64,000 nt of DNA from Nocardia rhizosphaerihabitans (GCF_014646295.1 NZ_BMNE01000002.1:560595-624594); one strand, 5' to 3'; shown: positions 54,503 to 63,535, counted from the first letter of the stretch. Notes: generated by a model from the letters alone, not told the origin. Numbers and translations are program-made.

Positions 54503-56035
54503 ATGACTCGTCTGTTCACTCCCGCGGCCCGCCGCTACGGCCTCGCCGCGGTGGCGGTGCTGCTGATGCCACTCGGCATCGCCGCCCCACCACCCGCGGC
54601 CGGTGCACCCGCCGCGCACACCGCCGACTGCCTGCCCGGCTCCCTGCCCGAAACCGGTCTGCAGGGCGACGTCCCCGCCGCCGACCGCGACAGCGGGCGC
54701 TCCCGCGACGGATTCCGTTGCAATATGCGGATGCTCGGCAGTTCCGCGGGCCGCGGCGGCGGCATCACGTCGGTGACCTTCGACCACTGCGCCTATGTCG
54801 GTACCTTCTTCCCCGGCAACCTGCTCGGTCCCGACGAGGGGGTCAGGGTCCTCGACGTCGCCGATCCCTCCGCGCCGGTGCACACCACCACCCTCACCGA
54901 GCCCGCGATGCTGGCGGGGACCTGGGAGAGCCTGAAGGTCAATGCCGCGCGGAAACTGCTTGTCGGAGCGGGTGTTCCGGCGCTGACCGGAGCCGGTCTG
55001 CTCTCGGTCTACGACATCTCCGATTGCGCGCATCCCCGGCTGCTCAATCCGGGCCCCGGCACCGATCTTGCGCTACCGGTACCGATCACCGCGCACGAGG
55101 GCGGCTTCTCCCCGGACGGCCGCACCTACTGGGCCTCGGGCACGGCACCAGGCCTGCTCAGCGCGGTCGATCTCACCGACCCCGCCGAACCCCGGGTGAT
55201 CTGGCAGGGCCTGCCGGGTCTGTCCATGCACGGGTTCGGCTTCTCGCCCGACGGCAATCGGATGTATCTGGCCGACAATATGGGCGGGCTGAAGATCCTC
55301 GACGTCGCCGCGGTGCAGCGCCGCGATCCCGAACCGCGCGTCCCGGAACTCGCCGATATGACGTGGACCGACGGCTGGGCAACCCAGCACGCCGTTCCGG
55401 TGACCTACGGCGGGACGCCCTATGTGTTCGCCGTCGACGAGGCCGGTTCGGGCGGGGTGAAACTCATCGACGTCTCCGACGAGCGACGCCCCCGGCTCAC
55501 GCAGTCGATCAAGCTCGCGATCAACCTGCCCGAAAACCAGGACAGTATGGTCGCCTCGGCGTCGGGCGGTTCGCTGTTCGCCTATGACGCGCACTACTGC
55601 GCGGCCGACCGCCCGGTGGACCCGACCGCTCTGGCCTGCAGCTGGACCTCCTCCGGCATCCGGGTCTTCGATGTCCGCGACCCCGGCGCCATCCGCGAGA
55701 TCGGCTACTTCAATCCGCCCGCCCGTACCGGCGAGAACGCCGGGCTGTGGAACTCTCCGCACGCGCTCGCCTCGATCATCGGTCCGCCGCTGCTGGCGGC
55801 GCCGACGCTGGCCCAGTCGATGCTGCAGGGCGCCTTCGATCCCGCGCAGGCGCTCAGCTCACGCACCGGCACACTGGCTTTCGGCGATTTGTCGACCGAC
55901 TGGTGCTTCTCGCCGCCGGAATGGCGCGGCAATCAGCTGTGGACTACCTGCGCGGACAACGGCTTCCTCGCGCTGGAACTGGCGCCCGAGGTGTACACCC
56001 CGCCTGCCGGCCAGTCCTCGACCACCGGATCATGA
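54503..56035 (+). CDS. secreted LVIVD-repeat protein (beta-propeller-like)
   Basis: A 510-residue exported protein. A signal peptide (YGLAAVAVLLMPLGIAAPP) precedes repeated segments with the LVIVD-type pattern: GVRVLDVADPSAPV, GLLSVYDISDCAHPRL, GGLKILDVAAV, GVKLIDVSDERRPRL, GIRVFDVRDPGAIREIGYF, probably a beta-propeller. Family function is unknown. The next gene starts inside its stop (ATGA), giving a coupled exported operon with DUF305 and a GMC oxidase. Confidence 0.87.
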   Translation: MTRLFTPAARRYGLAAVAVLLMPLGIAAPPPAAGAPAAHTADCLPGSLPETGLQGDVPAADRDSGRSRDGFRCNMRMLGSSAGRGGGITSVTFDHCAYVGTFFPGNLLGPDEGVRVLDVADPSAPVHTTTLTEPAMLAGTWESLKVNAARKLLVGAGVPALTGAGLLSVYDISDCAHPRLLNPGPGTDLALPVPITAHEGGFSPDGRTYWASGTAPGLLSAVDLTDPAEPRVIWQGLPGLSMHGFGFSPDGNRMYLADNMGGLKILDVAAVQRRDPEPRVPELADMTWTDGWATQHAVPVTYGGTPYVFAVDEAGSGGVKLIDVSDERRPRLTQSIKLAINLPENQDSMVASASGGSLFAYDAHYCAADRPVDPTALACSWTSSGIRVFDVRDPGAIREIGYFNPPARTGENAGLWNSPHALASIIGPPLLAAPTLAQSMLQGAFDPAQALSSRTGTLAFGDLSTDWCFSPPEWRGNQLWTTCADNGFLALELAPEVYTPPAGQSSTTGS

Positions 56036-56661
56036 ACGGGCACAGTGGATTCCGGCTGGCCGGCGCAGCCGGGCTGGTAGCGCTGCTGCTGGCCATGGGC
56101 GCCGCGCTGCGCTCGCTGCTGCCCGTTGGCGCGGTCACCGCGGCGCCGGTACTGACCGCCACCGAGATCGGCTTCGTCCAGGACATGGCGGCTCATCACA
56201 GCCAGGCCATCGTGCTGGTCCAGCGGCTCGATCGGGGCGCCGACCCGTCGGTCGTCGCGCTGGCCGGGCAGATCGCCGACACCCAGCGCACCGAGTTGGG
56301 CATGTTGCTCGGCTGGTTGCGCTTGGCGGGCGCGCCCACCACCGGCACCGAACCGATGGTGTGGATGCGGCCTCGTGGGGCCCATCGGCACGCCGGAGTC
56401 GATCTCGCCCAGCACCATTCGACGATGCCGGGGATGGCGACGACAGCCGAACTCGCCGAACTCGCCGCCGCGCGTGGCGGCCGGGCCGAAGTCCTGTTCC
56501 TGCGGCTCATGCAACGACATCACTACGGCGGCATCGCGATGGCCGCGGTGGCTGACGCGCTGCTCGACGGCGGGGAAGTCGAGCGAGCGGCCCGCGACAT
56601 GATCACCGGCCAGGGCCGCGAGGCCGGCCTGCTCGGGTTGCTGCTCGACCACCGCGCCTGA
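56032..56661 (+). CDS. DUF305-family exported protein
   Basis: A 209-residue protein with an N-terminal membrane/signal segment (LAGAAGLVALLLAMGAAL) and a ferritin-like DUF305 helical domain: FVQDMAAHHSQAIVLVQR, then a second half with LRLMQRHHYGGIAMA. Met/His-rich helices suggest metal binding, and many DUF305 genes accompany copper genes. Its ATG overlaps the LVIVD stop. A second DUF305 gene is at 62220. Confidence 0.88.
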   Translation: MNGHSGFRLAGAAGLVALLLAMGAALRSLLPVGAVTAAPVLTATEIGFVQDMAAHHSQAIVLVQRLDRGADPSVVALAGQIADTQRTELGMLLGWLRLAGAPTTGTEPMVWMRPRGAHRHAGVDLAQHHSTMPGMATTAELAELAAARGGRAEVLFLRLMQRHHYGGIAMAAVADALLDGGEVERAARDMITGQGREAGLLGLLLDHRA

Positions 56662-56709
56662 GCGGACTGCTCGAAACACCGATTCCCAACCCCGATGAAG
56701 GTCTCCCGA

Positions 56710-58305
56710 ATGTCGAAGTTCACCCGTCGTACCCTGCTGGCCGGTGCTGCCGCCGCAGGTCTCACCCTCGCCACGGCAGGCACCGCCGCGGCCCGGCCCG
56801 GTCTCGCCCCCCGCACCGGCGGCATCCCGCTCACCCACGAGGACCGCAGGGTCGTCGTGATCGGGTCCGGCTTCGGCGGCGGGGTGACCGCGCTGCGATT
56901 GGCCGAGGCCGGCGTTCCGGTCCTGCTGCTGGAGCGGGGCAGGCGCTGGGCGACGGGCCCGAACGCCCAGACCTTCCCGCTGGCCACCCGCCCCGACAAG
57001 CGCCTGCTCTGGTACCGCTCCGATCCGGTCGTGTTCGGGCAGCCGCTGCTGTTCGAGCGGTACGCCGGTCTGGTGGAGGCGGTGCCGGGCGCCGGGATGA
57101 CCGCGCTGTGCGCGGCAGGCCTCGGCGGCGGCTCGCTGATCTACCAGGGTATGTCGCTGCAGCCGGCACGCGAGGTGTTCGAGACCCACTTCCCTGCCGG
57201 GATGGACTGGGATCGGATGGACCGGGTGCACTACCCGAAGGTGGCCAGGATGCTCGGGCTCGCCACCGCGCCCGACGAGCTGATCGCCCACCGGAACTAC
57301 ACCGCGGCACGGGTTTTCGCCGACCGGGTACGCGGCGCGGGGATGCCGCTGTCGAAGATCCCGATGCCGATCGACTGGAACTACGCCCTCGCCGAACTGC
57401 GCGGGGAGATGGCGCCGTCCTACACCAACGGCGACGGCGCGATGGGTGTGAACAACGGCGGCAAGCATTCCGTCGACGTCACCTATGTCGCGGCGGCCGA
57501 GGCGACCGGTCTGGTCGACGTGCAGACCCTGCACGAGGTCACCGAGATCGAGCGCGCCGCCGACGGCCGCTGGGTGGTGCGCGTCGACCGGGTCGACCTC
57601 GCGGGCACGGTGCTGGAGAACAAGGTCATCACCACCGGCGCGCTGGTGCTCGCGGCGGGCAGCCTCAACACCACCCGCATGCTCGTGCGCGCGGCGGCTT
57701 TGGGGCACATTCCCGATCTGCCCGACGAGCTCGGTCGCGGCTGGGGCACCAATGCCGACCGGATCTATGTGTGGCGCGACGCGTCCGCGGGATTCGGTGC
57801 GGCGCAGGGCGGTCCGGTCGTGTACGGCAGCAAGAACTGGGACGACCCGAATTCCGCGTTCACCGTCATCCAGGCGTCGATCCCGTCGCTGCCGGTCGAC
57901 CCGGGCGCCACCATGCTCGTCGGCTACGGCGTCAGCGCCGGGCGCGGCGAATTCGTGTACGAATCAGGCGCCGACATCGCGACCCTGCGCTGGCCAGGCG
58001 ACGGTGACCGGGCCATCCAGGACGGACACATCGGCCCCGCGGTGCAGCGCATCGCGGGCCCCGGCAGCTCGCTCATCGATACCAATGCGCTGTTCCCGTC
58101 CACCTGGCATCCGCTCGGCGGCGCCAATATGGGCTCGGTCTGCGATCTCGACGGTCGGGTGCTCGGCCAGCGCGGTCTCTACGTCATCGACGGCGCGCTG
58201 ATGCCGGGCAACACCGCGGCCTGCAATCCGTCGATGACCATCGCCGCGGTCGCCGAACGCGCGCTGGAGAATCTGGTCCGCACCGACGTGGGAACGCTCA
58301 TCTGA
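56710..58305 (+). CDS. cholesterol-oxidase-like GMC oxidoreductase, Tat-exported
   Basis: A 531-residue FAD enzyme. The N-terminus is a Tat signal (FTRRTLLAGAAAAG, cleavage near TAAARP). The FAD motif VVVIGSGFGGGVTALRL lies near 48-64. The C-terminal part follows class I cholesterol oxidases: HPLGGANMG with His467, then a GLYVIDGALMPG segment and Asn506 in CNPSM. These enzymes oxidise 3-beta-hydroxysterols with oxygen. Substrate should be checked, since pathogenic relatives are annotated loosely. The ATG at 56710 has AAGG upstream; one 15 bases earlier lacks a site. Confidence 0.85.
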   Translation: MSKFTRRTLLAGAAAAGLTLATAGTAAARPGLAPRTGGIPLTHEDRRVVVIGSGFGGGVTALRLAEAGVPVLLLERGRRWATGPNAQTFPLATRPDKRLLWYRSDPVVFGQPLLFERYAGLVEAVPGAGMTALCAAGLGGGSLIYQGMSLQPAREVFETHFPAGMDWDRMDRVHYPKVARMLGLATAPDELIAHRNYTAARVFADRVRGAGMPLSKIPMPIDWNYALAELRGEMAPSYTNGDGAMGVNNGGKHSVDVTYVAAAEATGLVDVQTLHEVTEIERAADGRWVVRVDRVDLAGTVLENKVITTGALVLAAGSLNTTRMLVRAAALGHIPDLPDELGRGWGTNADRIYVWRDASAGFGAAQGGPVVYGSKNWDDPNSAFTVIQASIPSLPVDPGATMLVGYGVSAGRGEFVYESGADIATLRWPGDGDRAIQDGHIGPAVQRIAGPGSSLIDTNALFPSTWHPLGGANMGSVCDLDGRVLGQRGLYVIDGALMPGNTAACNPSMTIAAVAERALENLVRTDVGTLI

Positions 58306-58308
58306 GCG

Positions 58309-58344
58309 CGTTCGGCGCGCCGCCGGAATGGGGCGCGCCGAACG
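58309..58344. terminator. bidirectional terminator after the oxidase gene
   Basis: A perfect 13-bp stem (58309-58321 with 58332-58344) and ten-base loop lie between convergent stops at 58305 and 58350. Confidence 0.78.
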
Positions 58345-58349
58345 TGCAA

Positions 58350-58637
58350 TCAGCCTGCGGAGCCGGGGATTCCGGGCAGGACGGCCGAGCCGGTCGACGG
58401 CGGGCGCGGGCCGCCGGAGCCGAGGTCGGCATCGAAGGAGCCGGTGCCACTTCCGAAGTCGGCGTCGACCGACCCCGCTGAGCTGCCGGTGGGTGGGCCG
58501 ATCTCGACCGAACCGGAGGGGAGCAGATCCCAATCGAGACCGCCGACGGCGTTGGCGGTGCCGCCGGTGCCGAGCACGGCGCCCGCGGCGAGCACGGCCA
58601 GCAGGCCTGCCCGGGTGGTGGACTTACGGATGGACAT
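58350..58637 (-). CDS. small secreted Gly/Ser-rich protein
   Basis: A 95-residue protein with signal peptide (RAGLLAVLAAGAVLGTGGTANA) and a mature part rich in Gly, Ser, Asp and Pro with two similar segments (GSVDADFGSGTG and GSFDADLGSGGP). GGAGG precedes the ATG. No family recognised; probably an exported structural or surface peptide. Confidence 0.7.
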   Translation of the reverse strand: MSIRKSTTRAGLLAVLAAGAVLGTGGTANAVGGLDWDLLPSGSVEIGPPTGSSAGSVDADFGSGTGSFDADLGSGGPRPPSTGSAVLPGIPGSAG

Positions 58638-58700
58638 GGGGTGATACCTCCGAGCACTTCGCTGTGATAGCGCTCATACAGTATCTGAAATAAAGCAGTT

Positions 58701-59432
58701 TCATACCTGCGATCGCTGGCCGACTTCCATCTGCACGCGATAGCGGTCGGCGCGGTACCAGCTCTGGGTGTGCTCGATCGGCACCTCGGCGCTGAACGAC
58801 ACCCGGTCGAAATGCAGGACGGGAGCGCCCTTCTTGACCCCGAGCAGCATCGCGACGCCGGACTCGGCGGCCTGGGCGTCGACGGTCTGCACGGCCCGTT
58901 CGATGGGTCGGCCGTACCGGTCGGCGGTGGTCCGGTAGATCGAGCCGGTGAGGTCGTGCGAGATCAGGCCGGGCAGCAGTTCGGGATTGAACCAGGCGTC
59001 GTCGACGCTGACCGGTTCCTCGTCGGCCAGCCGCAGCCTGCGCACGTGATAGGCGCGCGCGTCCTGGGGCAGGCGCAGCGCGCGGGCGGTGGCCTCCGGC
59101 GGCACCGCTTCCTCGGCGACCAGCACCAGGGTGGTCGGCTGATGCCCGAGCGCGCGCATCTCCTCGGTGAACGAGGCCAGATGCAATCGCGATTGCACCG
59201 GCCGGTGCGCCACGAAGGTGCCCTTGCCGCGCACCCGCACCAGATAGCCCTCGTTGACCAGCTGGCCGATCGCCTCGCGTACGGTGATCCGGCTGACGCC
59301 GTAATCCTGCATGAGATTGCGTTCGCTGGTCATCAGGTCGCCCGGCTGCAGCTCGTGCGTGCATTTCTGCAACAGAATCGCGCGCAGCTGTTCGTGTTTG
59401 GGCACTGCGCTGTCGCGCAGCGGTGCGGGCAT
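58701..59432 (-). CDS. GntR-family (HutC/UTRA) transcriptional regulator
   Basis: A 243-residue regulator. The winged helix-turn-helix is at about 10-78 (LMTSERNLMQDYGVSRITVREAI). The UTRA effector domain follows (RLADEEPVSVDDAWFNPELLPGL; VSFSAEVPIEHTQSWYRADRY). This branch includes DasR/NagR-type sensors of sugar phosphates. No sugar operon is adjacent, so the target is unknown. The ATG at 59432 has AGGAG upstream. Confidence 0.9.
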   Translation of the reverse strand: MPAPLRDSAVPKHEQLRAILLQKCTHELQPGDLMTSERNLMQDYGVSRITVREAIGQLVNEGYLVRVRGKGTFVAHRPVQSRLHLASFTEEMRALGHQPTTLVLVAEEAVPPEATARALRLPQDARAYHVRRLRLADEEPVSVDDAWFNPELLPGLISHDLTGSIYRTTADRYGRPIERAVQTVDAQAAESGVAMLLGVKKGAPVLHFDRVSFSAEVPIEHTQSWYRADRYRVQMEVGQRSQV

Positions 59433-59517
59433 GAGGGCGGCTCCTTCTCGCGAGCGGTGCACCGGTCCCTACTGGTCCTGTCCGGTTTGATCGAGGATAC
59501 GCGACCTCGGCAAACGA

Positions 59518-59560
59518 CGAAAGCCTCGCGCACCGAGGGAATCGGCGCGCAAGGCTTTCG
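59518..59560 (-). terminator. terminator after the SHOCT-domain gene
   Basis: CGAAAGCCT pairs with AGGCTTTCG (9 bp) and a GC-rich inner stem extends it. It lies 14 bases past the stop at 59574. Confidence 0.65.
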
Positions 59561-59573
59561 GTGGAACCCGGCT

Positions 59574-59948
59574 TCAGCCGAGTGCCTTGGCCTTCAGGTG
59601 TTCGAATTCGGCCTGGGTGATCGAGCCTTCCTCGAGCAGCTTCTTGGCGTCGGCGATCTGCGCGGCGGGACTGGTGCCCGCGGTCTCCCTGATATACGAA
59701 TCCTGCGCCTGCTGGATCTGCTTGGCCTCGGCGCTCGAGCGCTCGGCCATGCCCTGGCCGCGGACGATCAGGTACGCCAGCGCGGTGAGGAACGGGAGGA
59801 AGAGCAAGCAGATGATCCAGATCGCCTTCACCCAGCCCGAGGTCTTGTGGTCCCGGAACAGGTCTCCGATGATCATGAACAGCATGAGCAGGTAAGCGAC
59901 GAATGCGAAGCTCACAATGATGAGCCAGAGCACTTCCCAGAATGACAT
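59574..59948 (-). CDS. SHOCT-domain membrane protein with PLDc_N-like N-terminus
   Basis: A 124-residue protein: two transmembrane segments (WLIIVSFAFVAYLLMLFMII; AIWIICLLFLPFLTALAYLIV) forming a PLDc_N-like hairpin, a charged linker, and a C-terminal SHOCT motif (DAKKLLEEGSITQAEFEHLKAKAL). SHOCT motifs are thought to serve in oligomerisation. GAGGTG precedes the ATG. Function unknown. Confidence 0.87.
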   Translation of the reverse strand: MSFWEVLWLIIVSFAFVAYLLMLFMIIGDLFRDHKTSGWVKAIWIICLLFLPFLTALAYLIVRGQGMAERSSAEAKQIQQAQDSYIRETAGTSPAAQIADAKKLLEEGSITQAEFEHLKAKALG

Positions 59949-60135
59949 GACACACCTCGCGTTCGGACACGGATCGATTCGCCCCAGTTCGGGTGATCGA
60001 TTGAAGCACGCATATAGCTGGAAACTTGCCGGTCTTCGAGCATTGTGCCAACCCTGTTCAGGGTGACCACCCGTCAGCGTACGCGCAGATGGGGTCGCGT
60101 CGCAGGTGGCGGCTCCGGCGCCGCCACATCACGAT

Positions 60136-61467
60136 TCAGCGGATGCCGGGAGTCGCGGGGTTGCTGCCGACGCAGCCGAGCACGACGCAGCCGGGCGGCC
60201 AGTCGGAGAACGGCGGCTTGGGCGTCTCGCCGAGACAGTCGACGAAACTACAGCCGGGGTAGGCGTACGGGCCGATGCCGAGGGTGCCGAAGAACGCGTC
60301 GGGGCGGGCGATCATCGGATCGGTGACGCTCACGTCCGGGCGCTCCTGGTAGGGGCCGGGGTCGGGCTGCGGCTTGTCGACGAAGGCCGAGACCAGCGTG
60401 CGCAGCACATTGTGGGTGTAGGTCGACGAGGCGCCCGGCGTCGCGACGCCGGTCCAGTTGAGCATCAATCCCAGGCTCGGGACGATGTAGCTGTCGTTGC
60501 GCAGCATGCCCGACATCTTCACCGCGTCGTCGGGCAGGCCGGGGAACTCCAGGCGGCAGGGCGCGCCGTTGATCACGAACAGGAAGCCGTAGCAGGGCAT
60601 GCTCGCCGAGGGGGACAGCGCCGCGCGCATGTAATCGTCGGAGATCACCTGCAGGTCGTTCCAGCGTCCCCGATTGCCCACCAGCAGACCGAGTTTCGCG
60701 AAGTCGTCCGGCGGCAGGATCAGATGCGCGTGACCGTAGGTGTTTCCGGCGCGGTCGCGGGCCCAGAAGTAGTCGCTGCGCGCGATACCCAACGGGTCGA
60801 ACAGCTTTCGCTGCGCGAAGGTCTGGAAGTCCTCGCCGACGGCCTGCTGGATCACGTAGACGAGCAGGTCGACCGCGCGCTGGCTGTAGCGGAACATGGT
60901 GCCCTGCGGGCGCTCGATCGGCATCGCCAGCGCCTGGGCGACGACATTCGGATCCAGCGCGGCCAGCCCGGTCGCGCCCTCGGCGGCGACGGCGACCTCC
61001 ATCCCGGAGGACTCGGTGAGCAGGTTGCGCACGGTGATCGCCCGGTGCGCCTCGTCGCCGAGACCGGCGGGCAGATAGCGGCCGATCGGCTCGTCGATGA
61101 CCAGGCGGCCATCGTCGACCGCCAGGCCCGCGACCAGCGCGACCACGCTCTTGGTCCCGCTCCACAGATTCCAGGGCACCCCACCGGATTCGGCATTGCG
61201 CGGCCCGCCGGCTACCAGGCAGTTGTTGCGGTAGAGCTGGATGTTGAAGCGGGTGGTGTCGATCGCCAGGTTCATGGCGGCGGTGACGCGCCCCGGGTCG
61301 AGGGCGGCCTCGGCGGGCGTCGCGGTCTGCGGCGTGCGCCCCGAGCTGACATCACACTGCTTCGCGGTGACCGGGTCGGCCTGCGCCGTTGCGGGCAGCA
61401 GCGCTCCCGAGGTGAGCGCCAGCGCGGTAACCGCTGCTGCTACAACATATTTCAGATAGCCGTGCAC
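60136..61467 (-). CDS. exported serine hydrolase (beta-lactamase / class C PBP-like)
   Basis: A 443-residue secreted protein: signal peptide (AAAVTALALTSGALLPATAQA), then a beta-lactamase-fold domain with Ser103-x-x-Lys106 (WSGTKS) and Tyr194 (RYSQRA), where the family has Tyr-x-Asn. VIDEPIGRYLPA and ITVRNLLTESSGM are typical. The C-terminus adds a Cys/Pro-rich tail (YPGCSFVDCLGE, CVVLGCVG). Likely an esterase or peptidase rather than a true beta-lactamase. The GTG start follows GGAGGG. Confidence 0.87.
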   Translation of the reverse strand: MHGYLKYVVAAAVTALALTSGALLPATAQADPVTAKQCDVSSGRTPQTATPAEAALDPGRVTAAMNLAIDTTRFNIQLYRNNCLVAGGPRNAESGGVPWNLWSGTKSVVALVAGLAVDDGRLVIDEPIGRYLPAGLGDEAHRAITVRNLLTESSGMEVAVAAEGATGLAALDPNVVAQALAMPIERPQGTMFRYSQRAVDLLVYVIQQAVGEDFQTFAQRKLFDPLGIARSDYFWARDRAGNTYGHAHLILPPDDFAKLGLLVGNRGRWNDLQVISDDYMRAALSPSASMPCYGFLFVINGAPCRLEFPGLPDDAVKMSGMLRNDSYIVPSLGLMLNWTGVATPGASSTYTHNVLRTLVSAFVDKPQPDPGPYQERPDVSVTDPMIARPDAFFGTLGIGPYAYPGCSFVDCLGETPKPPFSDWPPGCVVLGCVGSNPATPGIR

Positions 61468-61530
61468 TCAACCCTCCAGAAAGAGATTCCGGGAGGGAAT
61501 CGTGAACGATCACGTTCTTGTTACGTCGGC

Positions 61531-62046
61531 TCAGCTTCCGTAGGGCTTGCAGACCTCGATCGCGGCGTCTTTTGCCGCGTTGAACGTGTCGATCACACCG
61601 TTGAGTTCGTCGGTGGGCGCGCGCCGTTCGAGGGTGTCGGCGAGGGTGTTGGTGTTGTCGCGGTAGGAACGCAGCGGCTCGGCCAGTGTCGGGATCACAT
61701 CGTTGGTGATCTTGCGGCCGAGGTCCTTGGCGTTGTTGCGCAGGGTGGCGACCGCGTCGTTGGCCTTGGTGTCGGTGTCGGGCGCCCTGGTGTTGCTGGC
61801 GTCGATGTAGGCGTTGAACGCGGTCACCGAGCTCTTGTTGGCCGCGCGCAGTCCGTCGCAGGCTGTGTCGTTGGCCTTCTTCACTCGCGCCGCCGAGGAG
61901 GCGGCCACCTCGGAGGTGTAGGAGGCGAGGTCGGTCTGGTTGGCCTGGGCATCGCCCGGCACCTGCTTGGTGCAGGCCACCAGCACCATTCCGGTCGCGA
62001 CGGCCACGAGTGCCGTGGTCACCCCCACCCGTTCCCGTTGTCTCAT
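61531..62046 (-). CDS. putative lipoprotein of unknown function
   Basis: A 171-residue protein with lipobox MVLVAC (Cys near 25) and a mature helical domain rich in Asn, Ala, Thr and Asp (SAARVKKANDTACDGL, FNAYIDASNTRAPDTD, VIDTFNAAKDAAIEVCK). Three Cys in all, two probably paired. Similar lipoproteins are widespread in mycobacteria and Nocardia, function unknown. The ATG at 62046 has GGAGGAGAGG upstream. Confidence 0.78.
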   Translation of the reverse strand: MRQRERVGVTTALVAVATGMVLVACTKQVPGDAQANQTDLASYTSEVAASSAARVKKANDTACDGLRAANKSSVTAFNAYIDASNTRAPDTDTKANDAVATLRNNAKDLGRKITNDVIPTLAEPLRSYRDNTNTLADTLERRAPTDELNGVIDTFNAAKDAAIEVCKPYGS

Positions 62047-62133
62047 CTCGCCCTCTCCTCCCTCGGGACCGCCGGCACCGGATCGCGCACCGGAGCCGAA
62101 CATATCGACCGTACTGGCTGTGAGCGGGTGACG

Positions 62134-62219
62134 TCAGCTCGCGGTGGCGATTTCGATGACCAACCGAGACGTCGGGCCGGTCGCGGTGCCGGGACCGTCG
62201 GCCCCGGCACCGCCTCCGA
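62134..62219 (-). pseudogene. C-terminal remnant of an AMIN-like-domain gene
   Basis: Just past the DUF305 stop the minus strand reads TSRLVIEIATAS then TGA, preceded by Gly/Ala-rich filler. It matches the ending PPRLVVDIATQ of the AMIN-like gene at 63596. No start or body of such a gene is present. It looks like the tail of a deleted copy. Confidence 0.4.
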
Positions 62220-62840
62220 TCAGCCCTGTCCGAGCATGCCGCGCATCGTGTTGATCTCGGCCTCCTGCGCGGCCACGATGGCCGTGGCGAGCTGCCTGGA
62301 TTCCGGGTTGACGCCGTTGGCCAGCTCGGTGCGGGCCATGTCGACCGCGCCCTCGTGATGGTCGATCATCATCTCCAGCCACTGCTTGTCGAACTCGGCG
62401 CCCTGGGCGGACTGCAGTGCGGACATCTGGGCGTCGGTCATCATGCCGGGCATGGCGTGACCGCCGTGGCCTTCGCTCGCGCTCGGCGCGGGCTTGCCGA
62501 AGGACACCAGCAGGTCGGTGATCTGCTGCATCTCCGGCGCCTGCGCCTTCTCCACCTCCGCGGCCAGCGCGATGAGCTGCTGGTTCTGGGTGTGGCTCGG
62601 CACCATCTTCGCCATCTCGACGGCCTGCGCGTGGTGCGGGTACATCATCTGCAGGAAGGTGACGTCGGCGTCGTTGAAGTCGGTGCGGGCCGCGGCCGTC
62701 GCGCTGGTCGCGCTCGCCGAGCTGGTCGAGGAGTGGGTGTCGTGCGTCGCGGAATCGGTGTCGTCGCCGCAGGCGGCGAGCAGCAGGACGCTCGCGGCGG
62801 AGGCGGCGAGGACGGTGGCGCGGGTACGGGTGATGAACAT
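62220..62840 (-). CDS. DUF305-family lipoprotein
   Basis: A 206-residue lipoprotein: lipobox LLLAAC (Cys near 24), a Ser/Thr/Asp/His linker, then two ferritin-like DUF305 halves with FLQMMYPHHAQAVEMAKMV and MMIDHHEGAVDMARTEL. The many Met and His residues (GHGGHAMPGMM) suggest copper binding. AGGAGG precedes the ATG at 62840. The DUF6153 gene lies 77 bases upstream on the same strand, a pairing seen repeatedly in actinobacteria. Confidence 0.9.
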   Translation of the reverse strand: MFITRTRATVLAASAASVLLLAACGDDTDSATHDTHSSTSSASATSATAAARTDFNDADVTFLQMMYPHHAQAVEMAKMVPSHTQNQQLIALAAEVEKAQAPEMQQITDLLVSFGKPAPSASEGHGGHAMPGMMTDAQMSALQSAQGAEFDKQWLEMMIDHHEGAVDMARTELANGVNPESRQLATAIVAAQEAEINTMRGMLGQG

Positions 62841-62917
62841 GGGTGATCCTCCTGGGGATTCGGGTGACAGTGAGAGGGGTCGGACCGCCGCCGGGCGCAC
62901 CGGTGGCGGCTGACCTG

Positions 62918-63535
62918 TCAGATCCGCAGGATCGCCAGTTGTGCGAGGGAGAGGACGGTCCACGGCGGTGGGCGTTCACGCCTGCCACGCCATGGCCGTG
63001 CGATGGCGTGGCCGATCGCCGCGGTGTCGTTCGTGAGCCGGTAGAGCAGCACCAGCGTCAGGGCGACGGCCAGTGCGGCGAGGACGAAGACGCAGGAATG
63101 GACGGCGGCGTGCTCGCCGCAACCCGCGGCGCCGCAGCCGGTGTCCGTTCCGTGCTTGCCCTCGGCGGGGGCCGCGGCCAGCACGATGTCGGTGGCGGGG
63201 TCGGCGAAGTGGATCGGGCCGCCGGTCGGGACATCGCGCACCGCGGTGCTCGCGTGCGACGGTTCCTCGGCCATGGCGTTCGACGACGCGGCGGTGCTCG
63301 CGTGCGATGAGTCGCCGGCCATGGCGCCCGACGACGCCGCGGTGCTTGCGTGCGATGAGTCGGTGGTGGATGGGTGCGCTGACGCGGCGTTGGTTGCGTG
63401 CGATGACTCCGCCGTGGACGCGTGTGCGGTGCCGAAAACAGCCGAGTGCATGGCGACGATCCCGGCCAGCAACATCAGCATGGCGAGCACCCTGGCGATG
63501 CCGGGTGCGCGCTCGAGCGGATGCTGATCGTTCAC
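62918..63535 (-). CDS. DUF6153-like membrane protein with 16-residue repeats
   Basis: A 205-residue protein with two hydrophobic segments (VLAMLMLLAGIVAMHSAV; CVFVLAALAVALTLVLLY) around a Ser/His/Ala-rich extracytoplasmic loop. The loop holds nearly four 16-residue repeats of the type SSHASTAASS-AMA and ends with a Cys/His cluster (GCGAAGCGEH, VHSC). The overall layout matches DUF6153 proteins next to DUF305 genes; the repeats are extra. Metal binding is inference. Confidence 0.8.
   Translation of the reverse strand: MNDQHPLERAPGIARVLAMLMLLAGIVAMHSAVFGTAHASTAESSHATNAASAHPSTTDSSHASTAASSGAMAGDSSHASTAASSNAMAEEPSHASTAVRDVPTGGPIHFADPATDIVLAAAPAEGKHGTDTGCGAAGCGEHAAVHSCVFVLAALAVALTLVLLYRLTNDTAAIGHAIARPWRGRRERPPPWTVLSLAQLAILRI
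63240..63422 (-). repeat. 48-bp tandem repeat inside the DUF6153-like gene
   Basis: Units begin at 63240, 63288, 63336 and 63384; three are full 48-bp copies and the last is partial. They stay in frame and encode 16-residue repeats. The second and third copies are most alike. Confidence 0.75.
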
